A stretch of DNA of 50,792 nt from JACPFN01 sp964406135 (GCA_964406135.1 CAYOQO010000008.1:1-50792); one strand, 5' to 3'; numbered from the stretch's first letter, positions 8,174 to 17,267 are shown. Notes: generated by a model from the sequence alone, not told the origin. Program-made: numbers and translations.

Positions 8174-9511
8174 ATGTTGCATTTTACAAACACCTTTACC
8201 CAAAAAAAAGAAGATTTTGCTGTTGCATCCAATAAAAAAGTTACTATGTACGTCTGCGGAATTACCCCTTATGACTATCCTCACATCGGACATGGACGCT
8301 GTTACGTAACTTTTGATTTGGTCTATCGCTTACTCAATTTTTTAGGTTATCAAGTTGTATATGCACGAAATTTTACTGACATTGATGATAAAATTATCAA
8401 TCGCGCACAAAAAGAATTTCACGATCCAAAACGTTTCATGGAAATTACCAATCGTTATATCAGCGCTTTTGGTCGTGACATGAAATCTTTAAATTGCTTG
8501 CAACCAACTTATGAACCTCGCGTAACTCAAACAATTCCTCAAATTATTGCTTTTGTGCAAGGACTCATTCAAAAAAATGCTGCTTACGAAATTGATGGCA
8601 GTGTTTATTTTAAAGTTGCAACTTTTAAAAATTATGGCCAACTTTCAAAACAAAATTTAGAGCAATTGCAAGCCGGTGCTCGTGTTGAAGTTGATGAATG
8701 CAAACAAAATCCATTAGATTTTGCACTGTGGAAAAAAGATGAACAAGTTGGTTACCAAAGCCCTTGGGGTCAAGGAAGACCTGGTTGGCACATTGAATGT
8801 TCTGCCATGGCTCATGATATTTTTAAAGGCAGTGTCGACATTCATGGCGGCGGCATGGATTTAATGTTTCCTCATCATGAAAATGAAATTGCACAGTCTG
8901 AAAGTTTATACCCTGCACCTTTCGTACACCTCTGGCTTCATAATGCATTTGTTCGCATCAACAAAGAAAAAATGTCAAAATCTTTAGGAAATTTTTTCAC
9001 ACTTCATGAAATTTTTGAAAAATTTGATCCCATGGTGCTGCGTTTTTATTTTTTAAAACATCACTATCGCAACCCACTTGATTTTTCATTTGAAGATGTA
9101 ATTGTTGCAGAAACTACATACAAACGTTTAGTCAATTTTTTTGCAGATGTATCTGAAAAATCAGTGCATGATGCTGCACTCGTTAAAAAAAATCTGATCG
9201 TTGCTGACATGTTGTCAGCACTTCAAGATGATTTAAATACTTCAGGATTATTTGGTATTTTGTTTGAAAAGTTACCTGTTTTACAAGATGATGCACAAGC
9301 AAAAGCACTTGTTAAATATTTCATAGTACATGTTTTAGGCCTGACACTTGAACCACTCAAAGAAAAAAAAATAGAAATCACACCTGAAATTCAAGAACTT
9401 TTAAATCAACGTGAAATTGCTCGTACAGCCAAAGATTGGAAACGATCTGACCAGATTCGCGATCAATTGCAAGACCTTGGTATTGATGTGCATGATAAAA
9501 AATTGAAATAA
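8174..9511 (+). CDS. cysS: Cysteinyl-tRNA synthetase
   Basis: Charges tRNA-Cys with cysteine in the cytosol. The class I Rossmann fold shows YVCGITPYDYPHIGHGR with the HIGH motif at 37-40 and zinc ligand Cys28, further zinc ligands in WHIECSAM and MFPHHENEIAQSE, and KMSKSLGN at about 265. The C-terminal DALR-like region ends with AKDWKRSDQIRDQLQDLGI, also typical of CysRS. The length of 445 residues is slightly shorter than the common 460. The spacer from bamA is 144 bp; downstream is a hairpin and a tiny ORF. Confidence 0.97.
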   Translation: MLHFTNTFTQKKEDFAVASNKKVTMYVCGITPYDYPHIGHGRCYVTFDLVYRLLNFLGYQVVYARNFTDIDDKIINRAQKEFHDPKRFMEITNRYISAFGRDMKSLNCLQPTYEPRVTQTIPQIIAFVQGLIQKNAAYEIDGSVYFKVATFKNYGQLSKQNLEQLQAGARVEVDECKQNPLDFALWKKDEQVGYQSPWGQGRPGWHIECSAMAHDIFKGSVDIHGGGMDLMFPHHENEIAQSESLYPAPFVHLWLHNAFVRINKEKMSKSLGNFFTLHEIFEKFDPMVLRFYFLKHHYRNPLDFSFEDVIVAETTYKRLVNFFADVSEKSVHDAALVKKNLIVADMLSALQDDLNTSGLFGILFEKLPVLQDDAQAKALVKYFIVHVLGLTLEPLKEKKIEITPEIQELLNQREIARTAKDWKRSDQIRDQLQDLGIDVHDKKLK

Positions 9512-9532
9512 ATGAAATGTGGCTTTTAAGTA

Positions 9533-9604
9533 TTTTCCCCAAATCCTTGATTCCTCAAAGCATAACCTGATACCCTAAAATTAAAGGGTTAGGAAAGGGG
9601 AAAA
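9533..9604 (+). promoter_or_regulatory. Two-tier hairpin masking an SD site
   Basis: TTTTCCCC (9533-9540) can pair with GGGGAAAA (9597-9604) and TCCT (9544-9547) with AGGA (9591-9594), enclosing a second hairpin ACCCT (9572-9576)/AGGGT (9585-9589). The right arm contains the whole purine-rich SD of the ORF at 9607. There is no U-run after it, so it is more likely a translational switch than a terminator. Confidence 0.55.
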
Positions 9605-9606
9605 GC

Positions 9607-9705
9607 ATGGAACGTTTTAACAAACTTTCAAATAAAATCATTTTTATCATGTGCGCGGTCAGCATCCAAGCAATTTTGCTACGCGCTGTTTGGATTTCTG
9701 GATAA
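9607..9705 (+). CDS. 32-residue hydrophobic peptide
   Basis: ATG to TAA encodes 32 residues: a basic start (MERFNKLSNK), then one hydrophobic stretch (IIFIMCAVSIQAILLRAVWI). The purine run AGGAAAGGGGAAAAGC immediately upstream is an excellent SD. It could be a single-span membrane peptide or a leader peptide controlling the gene at 9772. No family recognised. The unusually strong SD inside a hairpin is the main reason to regard it as real. Confidence 0.45.
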   Translation: MERFNKLSNKIIFIMCAVSIQAILLRAVWISG

Positions 9706-9771
9706 CAGTTGCACAATCATTTTGATCCTGATACAGTTACATCGAAAAATTTAAAACCAATCAGGATTATT

Positions 9772-10227
9772 ATGAAAAATTTACTATTTTTTTATTCGAT
9801 TTTAATTTCTTTGCATTTTCAAGCATCAGCATCTGAACATAAATTCTCAAGAACCGATAATCGCGCACCAAAATCAAGCTTAGGTAAACGAAATCGTGAA
9901 TTGCCCCATGAAGAAGTACCAACTGATATGGAACAGAATAATACTTCATTAAATGCTATTAAAAATCATTTTTTACAAAAATATGATGCAACAATTGCAG
10001 CTTTTATTGCAGAAAATTCTAAAAAAAGTGGTACAGCTAAATTTCTTTCTACCAAATATAAAAAATCAATTGGAGCTACCATCACTTTAAACATGCATCG
10101 TGGTAACCAAGTACTATCTTTAACCGAGCACTACTCACCACTTGCTGTACAAAATTTAATTGAAGCTGCACATTTGTGTGGTGATTTTCATGCATTAACT
10201 CTTAATGATTCAAGACTCAAAGAGTAA
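9772..10227 (+). CDS. Small secreted orphan protein (151 aa)
   Basis: Not recognised. The start at 9772 is chosen because AGGA lies 5 nt upstream and the protein then opens with a signal peptide (KNLLFFYSILISLHFQASA, cut near ASASE); an in-frame ATG at 9709 would bury it. The mature part is polar and basic at first (SSLGKRNRELPHEE), then helical, with a YKKSIGATITLNMHRGNQ strand-like segment. It is followed 68 bp later by another small signal-peptide protein with a similar N-terminus and a similar upstream TTTTAGGGATA/CAGGATTATT context. Probably periplasmic or exported. Confidence 0.65.
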   Translation: MKNLLFFYSILISLHFQASASEHKFSRTDNRAPKSSLGKRNRELPHEEVPTDMEQNNTSLNAIKNHFLQKYDATIAAFIAENSKKSGTAKFLSTKYKKSIGATITLNMHRGNQVLSLTEHYSPLAVQNLIEAAHLCGDFHALTLNDSRLKE

Positions 10228-10295
10228 TGGCAATAGACAAAAAACAGTAAATTTAGTAATCTTTTTCAATCAGTATTAATATTTTAGGGATATTT

Positions 10296-10679
10296 ATGAA
10301 AAAATTACTATTTTTTGTCGGCCTTATTTCTTCAATGTTTGGATATGGATCTGATTTTAAACCTGAATCTCATAGTTTTGGAAAAAAAACAGCTATTCAT
10401 ATTCCATGGCCTAACAGTCAAAACAACAAAGCATACCAAGATTTTTTAAAAGAATGTCACACGGCAAGATGTCGTATTTTACAAGAGCGTAACAATCATC
10501 GTATAGAAGAATCATTTCACACGAATGTAACTGAAAAGGGTATGATAGAGCACACGTATTATATAAAAGGCAGAAAGTCAACAACTCTATTCGCTGCATT
10601 TCCTGCATACGCTTTAATTCCTGTAAAGCCTTCAAATATTGATGATTTATCACAACAACAAAAACGGCCTCGATCATAA
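10296..10679 (+). CDS. Small secreted orphan protein (127 aa)
   Basis: Not recognised. The signal peptide is KKLLFFVGLISSMFGYG; the mature part is basic and contains a short Cys-x-x-x-x-x-Cys motif (ECHTARC). An AGGGAT SD lies upstream of the ATG. The gene ends at a strong bidirectional terminator shared with the 873-residue protein on the other strand. Its signal peptide resembles that of the upstream gene, but the mature regions are not clearly alike. Confidence 0.62.
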   Translation: MKKLLFFVGLISSMFGYGSDFKPESHSFGKKTAIHIPWPNSQNNKAYQDFLKECHTARCRILQERNNHRIEESFHTNVTEKGMIEHTYYIKGRKSTTLFAAFPAYALIPVKPSNIDDLSQQQKRPRS

Positions 10680-10684
10680 AAAAT

Positions 10685-10721
10685 AAAAAAAGGCTTTTGC
10701 GTATTGCAAAAGCCTTTTTTT
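10685..10721. terminator. Bidirectional intrinsic terminator
   Basis: AAAAAAAGGCTTTTGC / GCAAAAGCCTTTTTTT stem with a 5-nt loop and U-runs on both strands, between convergent genes. Confidence 0.93.
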
Positions 10722-10761
10722 TAACAACTATTTTGTTTCATTTTTATTTTTGATCCTCAAT

Positions 10762-13383
10762 CTAAAGCTTTGCTTTCATCATTTTTTCAATCAAAAAATT
10801 ATTTCCTTTTGCTGAAAACTTAACTCTAAAAGTAACTGATTTCTCAGCTTTTACTTGATCAACAATTGATTGAGGAATTATTGTTTGAGAATTTAACATT
10901 GTATCATCCAAAAATTTAAATGAAATTTTTGGATTTTTTTCAACTTTAGAAATTGCGATTTTTTGTACAGCTAAAACATTACCAGAATTATCCTGAAGCT
11001 CTAACCGATAATTTCCTGCTGTTGGTTGTGAAAGCATGGCAACTATTCCAGCTTGCAAATCAGAAGCCAAAATTGAAAACAACATTGTGTTTGCGTATGG
11101 TGCTTGATCATGATCTGCAAATAATATTGATTGTGAATCTTGAGCTATTGATTTTTTGTCTTTTAAATTTAAATTTTCACGACTATCAAAACTGATTGCA
11201 AAATTAACAAAATCTCCATTTTTTTGATTTGCAATGACATTATTACCATTTTGATACAAATTCAAAATTGGAATATCTTGATGAAAATCATTACCAAAAT
11301 CCCAAACATCTGATCCCATAATTTTGCAAAACTTTGTTTCCAAAATTTGTCCAGAATTTAAATTTCCTCCAGCATCAATGACCACACGCGCAGAAGCATC
11401 TTGACTAGACGCATGATCAAATAGGTTAAAAACATTGCGCAAACAATCAATAGTGTTACCAAATTCACAACCAAATTGAAATTCAGTTAAAGCTGCGGCA
11501 TACGACATTAACCAAATTCCATAATGTGCTGCAAGACCTGAAATACCAGAACTCATCACGTAATCTGGAATTAAAAGCAAAGGCATTGAACTGTAAAAAT
11601 TTGATCCTCGTGTTTTATCATATGGATTTTGCCATGAAAAGGTTTTGATTGAAACAAATGATGGATACAAAATTGTGGTACCTGCAGAATTTTGCACAAG
11701 TTGATTGTTAGAAAGACCATTTCCAGCAATAGAGCTATCAATTTGCAAAGTTGCAACGTATGGCTTTCCTTTAAATTCAGATAAATTTATTGCTTGTATT
11801 CGATACATTAAAATTTCTTGAATTTGAGATGTTGTTGTTGCAATCGTTGTTGGATTAAAATTTAAAATGACCAAATACTCTGCATCATTTGGTTGTGTAT
11901 AGGTATTGCCTTGATTATACGCAAATGAATAATCTGATGATCCTGAAATTGTTGTCAAAGATTCATTTAATGCTGCAACCAATGCTGGTAATTGATCACC
12001 ATTCAGCACTTGAATATAGGCATTTGCTTTTGCAGCTAAATTTTGAATTTCAATAAAATTTACAGGCAATGGTTCTGCACTTGTTCCCGCAGTTGTAGCT
12101 GTTACACCATTCATTAATGATGCGGTATGCAAAAAATGATGATTCATGCCACGTTTTAATTTACCAATTAAATTTTTACCTGCAGAAGTTACTTGTTGCA
12201 CCTCAAGCGCATCACCCGTATTATTTTGAATCGCCAAAATCACACCATTATCATAAGCTGTGACGTTTTCTGAATTGATTTGAATTAAATTATTTTGAGA
12301 TGGTGTTGAAGAGCTGCTAATTGCATAAGAACATAACGTTGCAAGTCGTGTTACAGTTGGCAAAATATGATTTTGCAAGTACGCATACGCTGTGGAATTT
12401 TTCAAACCTGGAGCAATATTTGCAGCAAGATCAGTTATGTAATTTTGCATTGAACCAAAATGTGCTGTTGAAGGAGTCGTAATTCCTGCAGGAGCTACAG
12501 CTGCTGTAGCATACGGACCACCATTCATAATTGCCAATTGAGGCACTGGAGAATTTGGATTGGATGGCATCATAGTTACCACATTTGATACTTTTGGCAC
12601 ATCATTAACCACAGCACCTAAAATATGTGCCAGTCGCGCACCAAACATTTGACCATACGGTGCTGCATATCCTTTAATGTCAGAATTTGAGCTCATGATT
12701 GCAAGAACATAATTTCCTTTTGCTGAGTGTGCAGTCCATGCACATGATGCATTTGCTTTATCAAGCCAATATGACAATGGCTCAGTATTTACAAAGGGAA
12801 ATGAAGCATTTAACAAAAATTGACCTGTATCCAAAGATCCTGTACTCCAACCTAACGATGATGCTGCTGCAAAGTTAATTTTTCGTTTCACAAAATCAAC
12901 TAATTGAATGGTGTACGCAGCTTTAGGATTATTATCAAAAGCTAAAGATCCTGTTTGCCATTGACCTGATTGACGAAAAGTTGTGAGCCAATTGGTTTTT
13001 GTTAATGATGACGGATTAATATTTAAAGCTGCATAACCTGCAAACAAATACCCAACAAAATTATAAAGATTAAATGAATTGTCACCATACTGATAAATAT
13101 CTAAAGCATAGGGGATATCAGCTATGCCATAATAAATATTTAAGCCATTTCCTTTAAATTGAGGTAATGGATTAACCGGTGTATTTGATCCTTCAGTTAC
13201 TGTGTATCGAGCAAAATCACCCATTGAATAGTTGCTGTCGAGTGGCCCAAATTCCTTCACATACCAACCACCAGTGTTTGGATCACCACCTGGCGTCGCA
13301 AGTATTGCTGCTGTGTTCGAATATGCAGCTGAGGTTATGCATATAACATAAAATTGAATAAAAAATTTACCCATTTGATTCAT
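10762..13383 (-). CDS. Large secreted orphan protein (873 aa)
   Basis: No family recognised. The ATG at 13383 is preferred over 13416 because AAGGAGA lies 9 nt upstream and a signal peptide follows (FFIQFYVICITSAAYS). The mature protein is rich in Asn, Ser, Ala, Thr and Gly, with few charges over the first 600 residues, many short beta-like segments and Gly-Trp/Tyr motifs (GGWYVKEFGPLDSNY, GYAAPYGQMFGARLAHILG). The last 120 residues are more basic (KVEKNPKISFKFLDD, FRVKFSAKGN) and look like a beta-sandwich. This composition suggests a cell-surface or extracellular protein. It has no C-terminal aromatic barrel signature (ends in KAKL). Transcribed alone, towards a strong terminator. Confidence 0.7.
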   Translation of the reverse strand: MNQMGKFFIQFYVICITSAAYSNTAAILATPGGDPNTGGWYVKEFGPLDSNYSMGDFARYTVTEGSNTPVNPLPQFKGNGLNIYYGIADIPYALDIYQYGDNSFNLYNFVGYLFAGYAALNINPSSLTKTNWLTTFRQSGQWQTGSLAFDNNPKAAYTIQLVDFVKRKINFAAASSLGWSTGSLDTGQFLLNASFPFVNTEPLSYWLDKANASCAWTAHSAKGNYVLAIMSSNSDIKGYAAPYGQMFGARLAHILGAVVNDVPKVSNVVTMMPSNPNSPVPQLAIMNGGPYATAAVAPAGITTPSTAHFGSMQNYITDLAANIAPGLKNSTAYAYLQNHILPTVTRLATLCSYAISSSSTPSQNNLIQINSENVTAYDNGVILAIQNNTGDALEVQQVTSAGKNLIGKLKRGMNHHFLHTASLMNGVTATTAGTSAEPLPVNFIEIQNLAAKANAYIQVLNGDQLPALVAALNESLTTISGSSDYSFAYNQGNTYTQPNDAEYLVILNFNPTTIATTTSQIQEILMYRIQAINLSEFKGKPYVATLQIDSSIAGNGLSNNQLVQNSAGTTILYPSFVSIKTFSWQNPYDKTRGSNFYSSMPLLLIPDYVMSSGISGLAAHYGIWLMSYAAALTEFQFGCEFGNTIDCLRNVFNLFDHASSQDASARVVIDAGGNLNSGQILETKFCKIMGSDVWDFGNDFHQDIPILNLYQNGNNVIANQKNGDFVNFAISFDSRENLNLKDKKSIAQDSQSILFADHDQAPYANTMLFSILASDLQAGIVAMLSQPTAGNYRLELQDNSGNVLAVQKIAISKVEKNPKISFKFLDDTMLNSQTIIPQSIVDQVKAEKSVTFRVKFSAKGNNFLIEKMMKAKL

Positions 13384-13562
13384 TATTTTTCTCTCCTTAA
13401 AATTTGGATCAATCAAATTTTATTTCAAGCTAAAATATTGGATCATGATTGGCAAGGGAAAAATATGAAAAAACATTGTCAATTAAAATAACACCAGTCA
13501 CTTGATTTTAACGATATTTCACGTACACTAATTAATATCTTTTGAATTTTTTGATTATCTAT

Positions 13563-13654
13563 GGAGAGATGGCTGAGCGGTCGAAAGCGGCGGTCTTGAA
13601 AACCGTTATCTCGTTAATCCGGGATCGTGGGTTCGAATCCCACTCTCTCCTCCA
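13563..13654 (+). tRNA. tRNA-Ser (anticodon UGA)
   Basis: Class II tRNA with acceptor GGAGAGA/TCTCTCC, long variable arm and T loop TTCGAAT; anticodon loop CTTGAAA gives UGA. The base before the CCA is T (U73) where tRNA-Ser normally has G73 (the tRNA-Ser at 603 has G). The CCA end runs directly into a palindromic repeat element. Confidence 0.95.
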
Positions 13655-13760
13655 TACTTCGCCTCCCTAATGGGCAGCTTCCTACTTCGTTAAAACTTCG
13701 TAGGACTTTGTCGTATGGCCGCAAGTTTTACGTAGCTGATTGCGTAGCAATGCGAAGTAA
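13652..13760. repeat. Palindromic repeat element, copy 1
   Basis: Opens with CCATACTTCGCCTCCCT next to the tRNA-Ser 3' end and closes with GCGAAGTAA; TACTTCGC (13655-13662) and GCGAAGTA (13752-13759) form the terminal inverted repeat. The interior contains nested GGGCAGCTTCC, CTTCGTAGG and CGTAGC segments. A related element with the same 17-bp opening lies at 17124-17212. Too short for a transposase; resembles a MITE-like or palindromic intergenic element. Confidence 0.7.
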
Positions 13761-13871
13761 GATATCGCCAACACAAAAATTAAAAAAATTTTCACAATTA
13801 TTCATTTTTTTCGTATATCCTGAAATGAACATATTTTTATAAAAGCATCAGATGCTTATATCTTTAAAAAA

Positions 13872-15494
13872 ATGAATAATTTGAAAGTGAAATTTATGAT
13901 CGCTTTACTTTCTGCCTATCGTGCCAATCTTTTAACATTTCAAAATATCAAACAAAATATCATTGCAGGACTGATTGTGGGCATTGTTGCTTTGCCACTT
14001 TCTATGGCATTTGCTATTGCTTCAGGCGTACATCCAACATCAGGAATTTACACCGCAATTGTTGCAGGTCTGATTGTGAGTATTTTTGGCGGCACTCAAG
14101 TTCAAGTCTCAGGACCAACTGGTGCTTTTGTCGTGATATTAGCAAACATTTGCGCACAACATGGATTTATCGGTATGACATGCGCCACATTTTTGGCAGG
14201 AGTTCTTTTAATTTTAATGAGTTTTTTTAAGCTTGGTTCAATAATCAAATATATGCCGTATCCAGTCATTGTTGGATTTACTACCGGTATTGGTCTTTTA
14301 ATTTTTGTCAGTCAATGGCCTGCATTTTTAGGACTACCAATTGATCTTCCTGCAAATGCTCATTTTTTTCATAAAATAAAAATAATTATCAGCTCACTCA
14401 CCAAATTTGACATGATGACAACATTTTTTGCCTACCTGAGTTTAATGATCTATTTTTTAAGTCAAAAATTTGTACCAAAAATTCCTGCTCCGCTTGCATC
14501 ACTCATGATCACGACCATTGCTCTTTTTGCTTCTGGAATTAATTCCGTAGCGACTATTGGCTCAGTTTTTGGATCCATTCCTCAGCAACTTCCAACATTT
14601 TTTATTCCTGACATCAGCTCAGTCAACTGGTTTGCACTGACAACTCCGGCATGCACCATTGCACTTTTGTGCGCTATTGAATCATTACTTTCTGCAACCG
14701 TTGCAGACGCCATTACCAACAATCGACATAACAGCAACCAAGAACTGTTTGGCCAAGGACTTGCTAACGTGATCACACCGTTTTTTGGCGGGTTTGCATC
14801 AACAGGAGCTATTGCACGAACAATTGTCAATATTCGCAGTGGTGGCAACTGCCCTATTGCAGCCATCACACACTCACTTTTTTTAATGCTCATTATTTAT
14901 TTTTGCGCTCCCCTTGCACTACACATTCCCTTGTGCGCGCTTGCAGGAATTTTGCTCATCATTGCATACAACATGAGCGACTTGGATCAATTCATGCAAA
15001 TTGCTTATCATGCACCTTGGTACGACGTCATCGTTTTATTGTTTACCTGTTTTTTAACCATCATGGTTGATTTAGTTTTTGCAGTCACCTTTGGCGCATT
15101 GCTTTCAATACTTTTTTTTACACTTCGCATGTACCAAACATCAGAAATTCAACAAAAAACTTTCATTTTTGCGACACTGTGGAAAGAATCGATCACTCAA
15201 GTCAGCAAAACTTGTGAAAACAACATTATTCATTTCAAAATCAAAGGACCATTTTTTTTTGGAGCTGCCGACAAACTTGAACAAGCATTTGCCGTGATTG
15301 ACAATGACCCTGCATGCATCGTGTTTAATTTTGCACAAGTCCCATTTATTGATATGACAGGACTGACTATTTTTCACAAAATTGTGCAGCAATTTTATAA
15401 ACGAGGTGTTAAAGTGTACATCGAATCAGCAAATGAACGAATTATAAAAAAAATTAAAAAAATGAACATTGATCAATTCATTCAAAATTCATAA
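13872..15494 (+). CDS. SulP/SLC26 family anion transporter with STAS domain
   Basis: An inner-membrane anion transporter. The N-terminal 400 residues form about 10-14 membrane segments and carry SulP hallmarks: NIIAGLIVGIVALPLSMAFA, GVHPTSGIYTAIVAG and FGGTQVQVSGPTGAFVV (SulP signature with the SGPTGA loop). The last 110 residues form a STAS domain (IVFNFAQVPFIDMTGLTIF). Substrates in this family include sulfate, bicarbonate and dicarboxylates. A beta-carbonic anhydrase lies two genes away, and SulP proteins are often paired or fused with carbonic anhydrases, so bicarbonate is a reasonable guess. No clear SD; an internal ATG at 13896 is an alternative start. The stop lies 4 bp from the end of the convergent photolyase gene. 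Confidence 0.9.
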   Translation: MNNLKVKFMIALLSAYRANLLTFQNIKQNIIAGLIVGIVALPLSMAFAIASGVHPTSGIYTAIVAGLIVSIFGGTQVQVSGPTGAFVVILANICAQHGFIGMTCATFLAGVLLILMSFFKLGSIIKYMPYPVIVGFTTGIGLLIFVSQWPAFLGLPIDLPANAHFFHKIKIIISSLTKFDMMTTFFAYLSLMIYFLSQKFVPKIPAPLASLMITTIALFASGINSVATIGSVFGSIPQQLPTFFIPDISSVNWFALTTPACTIALLCAIESLLSATVADAITNNRHNSNQELFGQGLANVITPFFGGFASTGAIARTIVNIRSGGNCPIAAITHSLFLMLIIYFCAPLALHIPLCALAGILLIIAYNMSDLDQFMQIAYHAPWYDVIVLLFTCFLTIMVDLVFAVTFGALLSILFFTLRMYQTSEIQQKTFIFATLWKESITQVSKTCENNIIHFKIKGPFFFGAADKLEQAFAVIDNDPACIVFNFAQVPFIDMTGLTIFHKIVQQFYKRGVKVYIESANERIIKKIKKMNIDQFIQNS

Positions 15495-15498
15495 TTTT

Positions 15499-16917
15499 TT
15501 ACAATTTTTTAAAATTATCCAAAGCTTGTTGTCGAGAAATTTTTAAATCAACAATCGGTTTTGGATAGTTTTTTCCTAGTTCAATTTCTGCTTTTTTCAA
15601 AATTTCTAAAGGTGCCAACCATGGTTCATACAAATATTTATCAGGCATATTTTTTAGTTCTGGCACCCAATGCTTTACATACTCCCCATGTTTATCAAAT
15701 TTTTTACCTTGCGTTGTTGGATTAAAAATTCGAAAATAGGGCGCTGCATCATAACCAAATCCTGCAACCCATTGCCAATTAAAACTATTGCTTGCCAAAT
15801 CTGCATCAACCAGCAAATCCCAAAACCAAGCTTCACCTTCACGCCAATCAATGCGTAAATTTTTAATTAAAAATGATGCAACCACCATGCGCACTCGATT
15901 GTGCATATAACCTGTTTGCCAAAGTTCACGCATTCCAGCATCCACCAAAGGATATCCCGTCAACCCTTGCTGCCAAGATTCCAGATCAGATTTACTTGAT
16001 CGCCAAATCAAGTGATCAAACTTTTTTTGTAAATTTTTATGTGTCACTGTTGGTGCATGAAACAAAACATTATAAGAAAATTCACGCCATACCAATTCTG
16101 TTAAAAAATGTTGCACATCAACGCGCGATGCATATTCATAACCCTGATCCTTCACCGCCCACCAAACTTGATGAGGTGAAATTTGACCAAACTGCAAATA
16201 CGGTGACAATCGTGATGTTTGTTGCAAAACTGGAAAATCTCTTCCAGTTTTGTATCCAGATAATGTATTTTTTATAAAATCTTGAAGTAATTTGTGAGCT
16301 TGCTGTTCTGTGGGTTTCCAATGTTTTTCAAATCGCTGCACTGCATCATTTTTTTTTAACAGTCCTAGGCCATCAAGATTTTCAATTTTTACCATTTTTT
16401 CAAATTTTAAGGTTCTTGGTTTGGCCAAAATTTCTCGAGGCGCTTGAGCCTTTAAACATCCATTTTTATAAAATGCTGTAAAAACTTTGTATGCAGTTCC
16501 ATCAGATTTGACAACATCTTGAGGTTCCCACAACAGTGACCCATTAAAACTTTGTGTATCAATTCCATCTGATAGTAATTCTTTTTTTATCTGTTGATCA
16601 CGCTCGATAGCCCATGGTTGATAACATCGATTCCAATATACCGCTGTTGCTTGATATTTTTTGATCAACTGTTTTAAAATTTTTAAACTATCACCCTGAG
16701 CCAAAATTAAATGACCATCTAAGTCACGCTGTAAAGATTTTAAACTTTCATAAAGCCACCAAGAGCTACCTTGTCCAAATGAAAAATCTTTGGCACCATT
16801 TTGATCTAAAATATAGACTGGAATAATTTTTCCGATTTTTACTGCCGCATACAATGCTGGATTATCTGCTAATCGTAAATCTTGTCGAAACCAAACAACC
16901 ACTTTTGATTCATTCAT
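15499..16917 (-). CDS. phrB: Deoxyribodipyrimidine photolyase
   Basis: A light-driven flavoenzyme that splits UV-induced pyrimidine dimers in DNA. Residues 1-130 are the antenna-binding alpha/beta domain (VVVWFRQDLRLADNPAL). The C-terminal FAD-binding helical domain shows TGRDFPVLQQTSRLSPYLQFG, WREFSYNVLFHAP, TGYPLVDAGMRELWQTGYMH, NRVRMVVASFLIKNL, and the NSFNWQWVAGFGYDAAPYF and FNPTTQGKKFD motifs of class I photolyases. The length (472) is typical. The FAD-site Asp (DADLASNSFNWQ) is present. A GAGTG sequence precedes the ATG. It is convergent with the SulP gene with only 4 bp between the stops and no terminator. Confidence 0.95.
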   Translation of the reverse strand: MNESKVVVWFRQDLRLADNPALYAAVKIGKIIPVYILDQNGAKDFSFGQGSSWWLYESLKSLQRDLDGHLILAQGDSLKILKQLIKKYQATAVYWNRCYQPWAIERDQQIKKELLSDGIDTQSFNGSLLWEPQDVVKSDGTAYKVFTAFYKNGCLKAQAPREILAKPRTLKFEKMVKIENLDGLGLLKKNDAVQRFEKHWKPTEQQAHKLLQDFIKNTLSGYKTGRDFPVLQQTSRLSPYLQFGQISPHQVWWAVKDQGYEYASRVDVQHFLTELVWREFSYNVLFHAPTVTHKNLQKKFDHLIWRSSKSDLESWQQGLTGYPLVDAGMRELWQTGYMHNRVRMVVASFLIKNLRIDWREGEAWFWDLLVDADLASNSFNWQWVAGFGYDAAPYFRIFNPTTQGKKFDKHGEYVKHWVPELKNMPDKYLYEPWLAPLEILKKAEIELGKNYPKPIVDLKISRQQALDNFKKL

Positions 16918-16941
16918 ACGTCACTCTTTTTTAGATCTATT

Positions 16942-17127
16942 TTAAAATACTTTTTTCCCACAACATTCAATCATTAAATCCGTAAATTCAAAGCAACTTA
17001 AACATTAAGGTGTAGTAAGGCTCTTTAAAAAACTCGCTTTCCGCAACATTGAACCATTAAATCTGTAAATTGATGACAATGCAAGCACAACGTTTCAATC
17101 TTGCCCGTTTTAAGTGAAAAGTACCAT
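16942..17127 (-). pseudogene. Two remnants of the carbonic anhydrase 3' end
   Basis: Bases 17011-17127 repeat the last 117 bp around the stop of the intact carbonic anhydrase gene (17254-17370) with two mismatches, and on the minus strand still encode KTGKIETLCLHCHQFTDL and the CCGKRVF-stop end. A second, older remnant at 16942-16990 reads FTDLMIECCGKKVF-stop, clearly the same C-terminus but diverged. Neither has an upstream part of the gene. They show repeated local duplication downstream of can. The spacer 16918-17267 holds nothing else apart from these remnants and the palindromic element. Confidence 0.85.
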
Positions 17128-17212
17128 ACTTCGCCTCCCTCACGGGCAGCTTCGTATGGCTGCCGCCAGCTATTTGAAATTACCATTAATATTCATAACC
17201 ACAGCGAAGTAT
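17124..17212. repeat. Palindromic repeat element, copy 2
   Basis: Begins CCATACTTCGCCTCCCT like the copy at 13652, continues with GGGCAGCTTCGTATGGCTGCC, and ends with GCGAAGTAT; ATACTTCGC (17126-17134) and GCGAAGTAT (17204-17212) are perfect 9-bp inverted ends. It sits exactly between the recent carbonic anhydrase 3' duplicate and the intact gene. Confidence 0.75.
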
Positions 17213-17267
17213 GCGTTACGAAACTAACTTATGAAGCGATAGCGAAATAAGTGTGTAGTAAGGCTCT

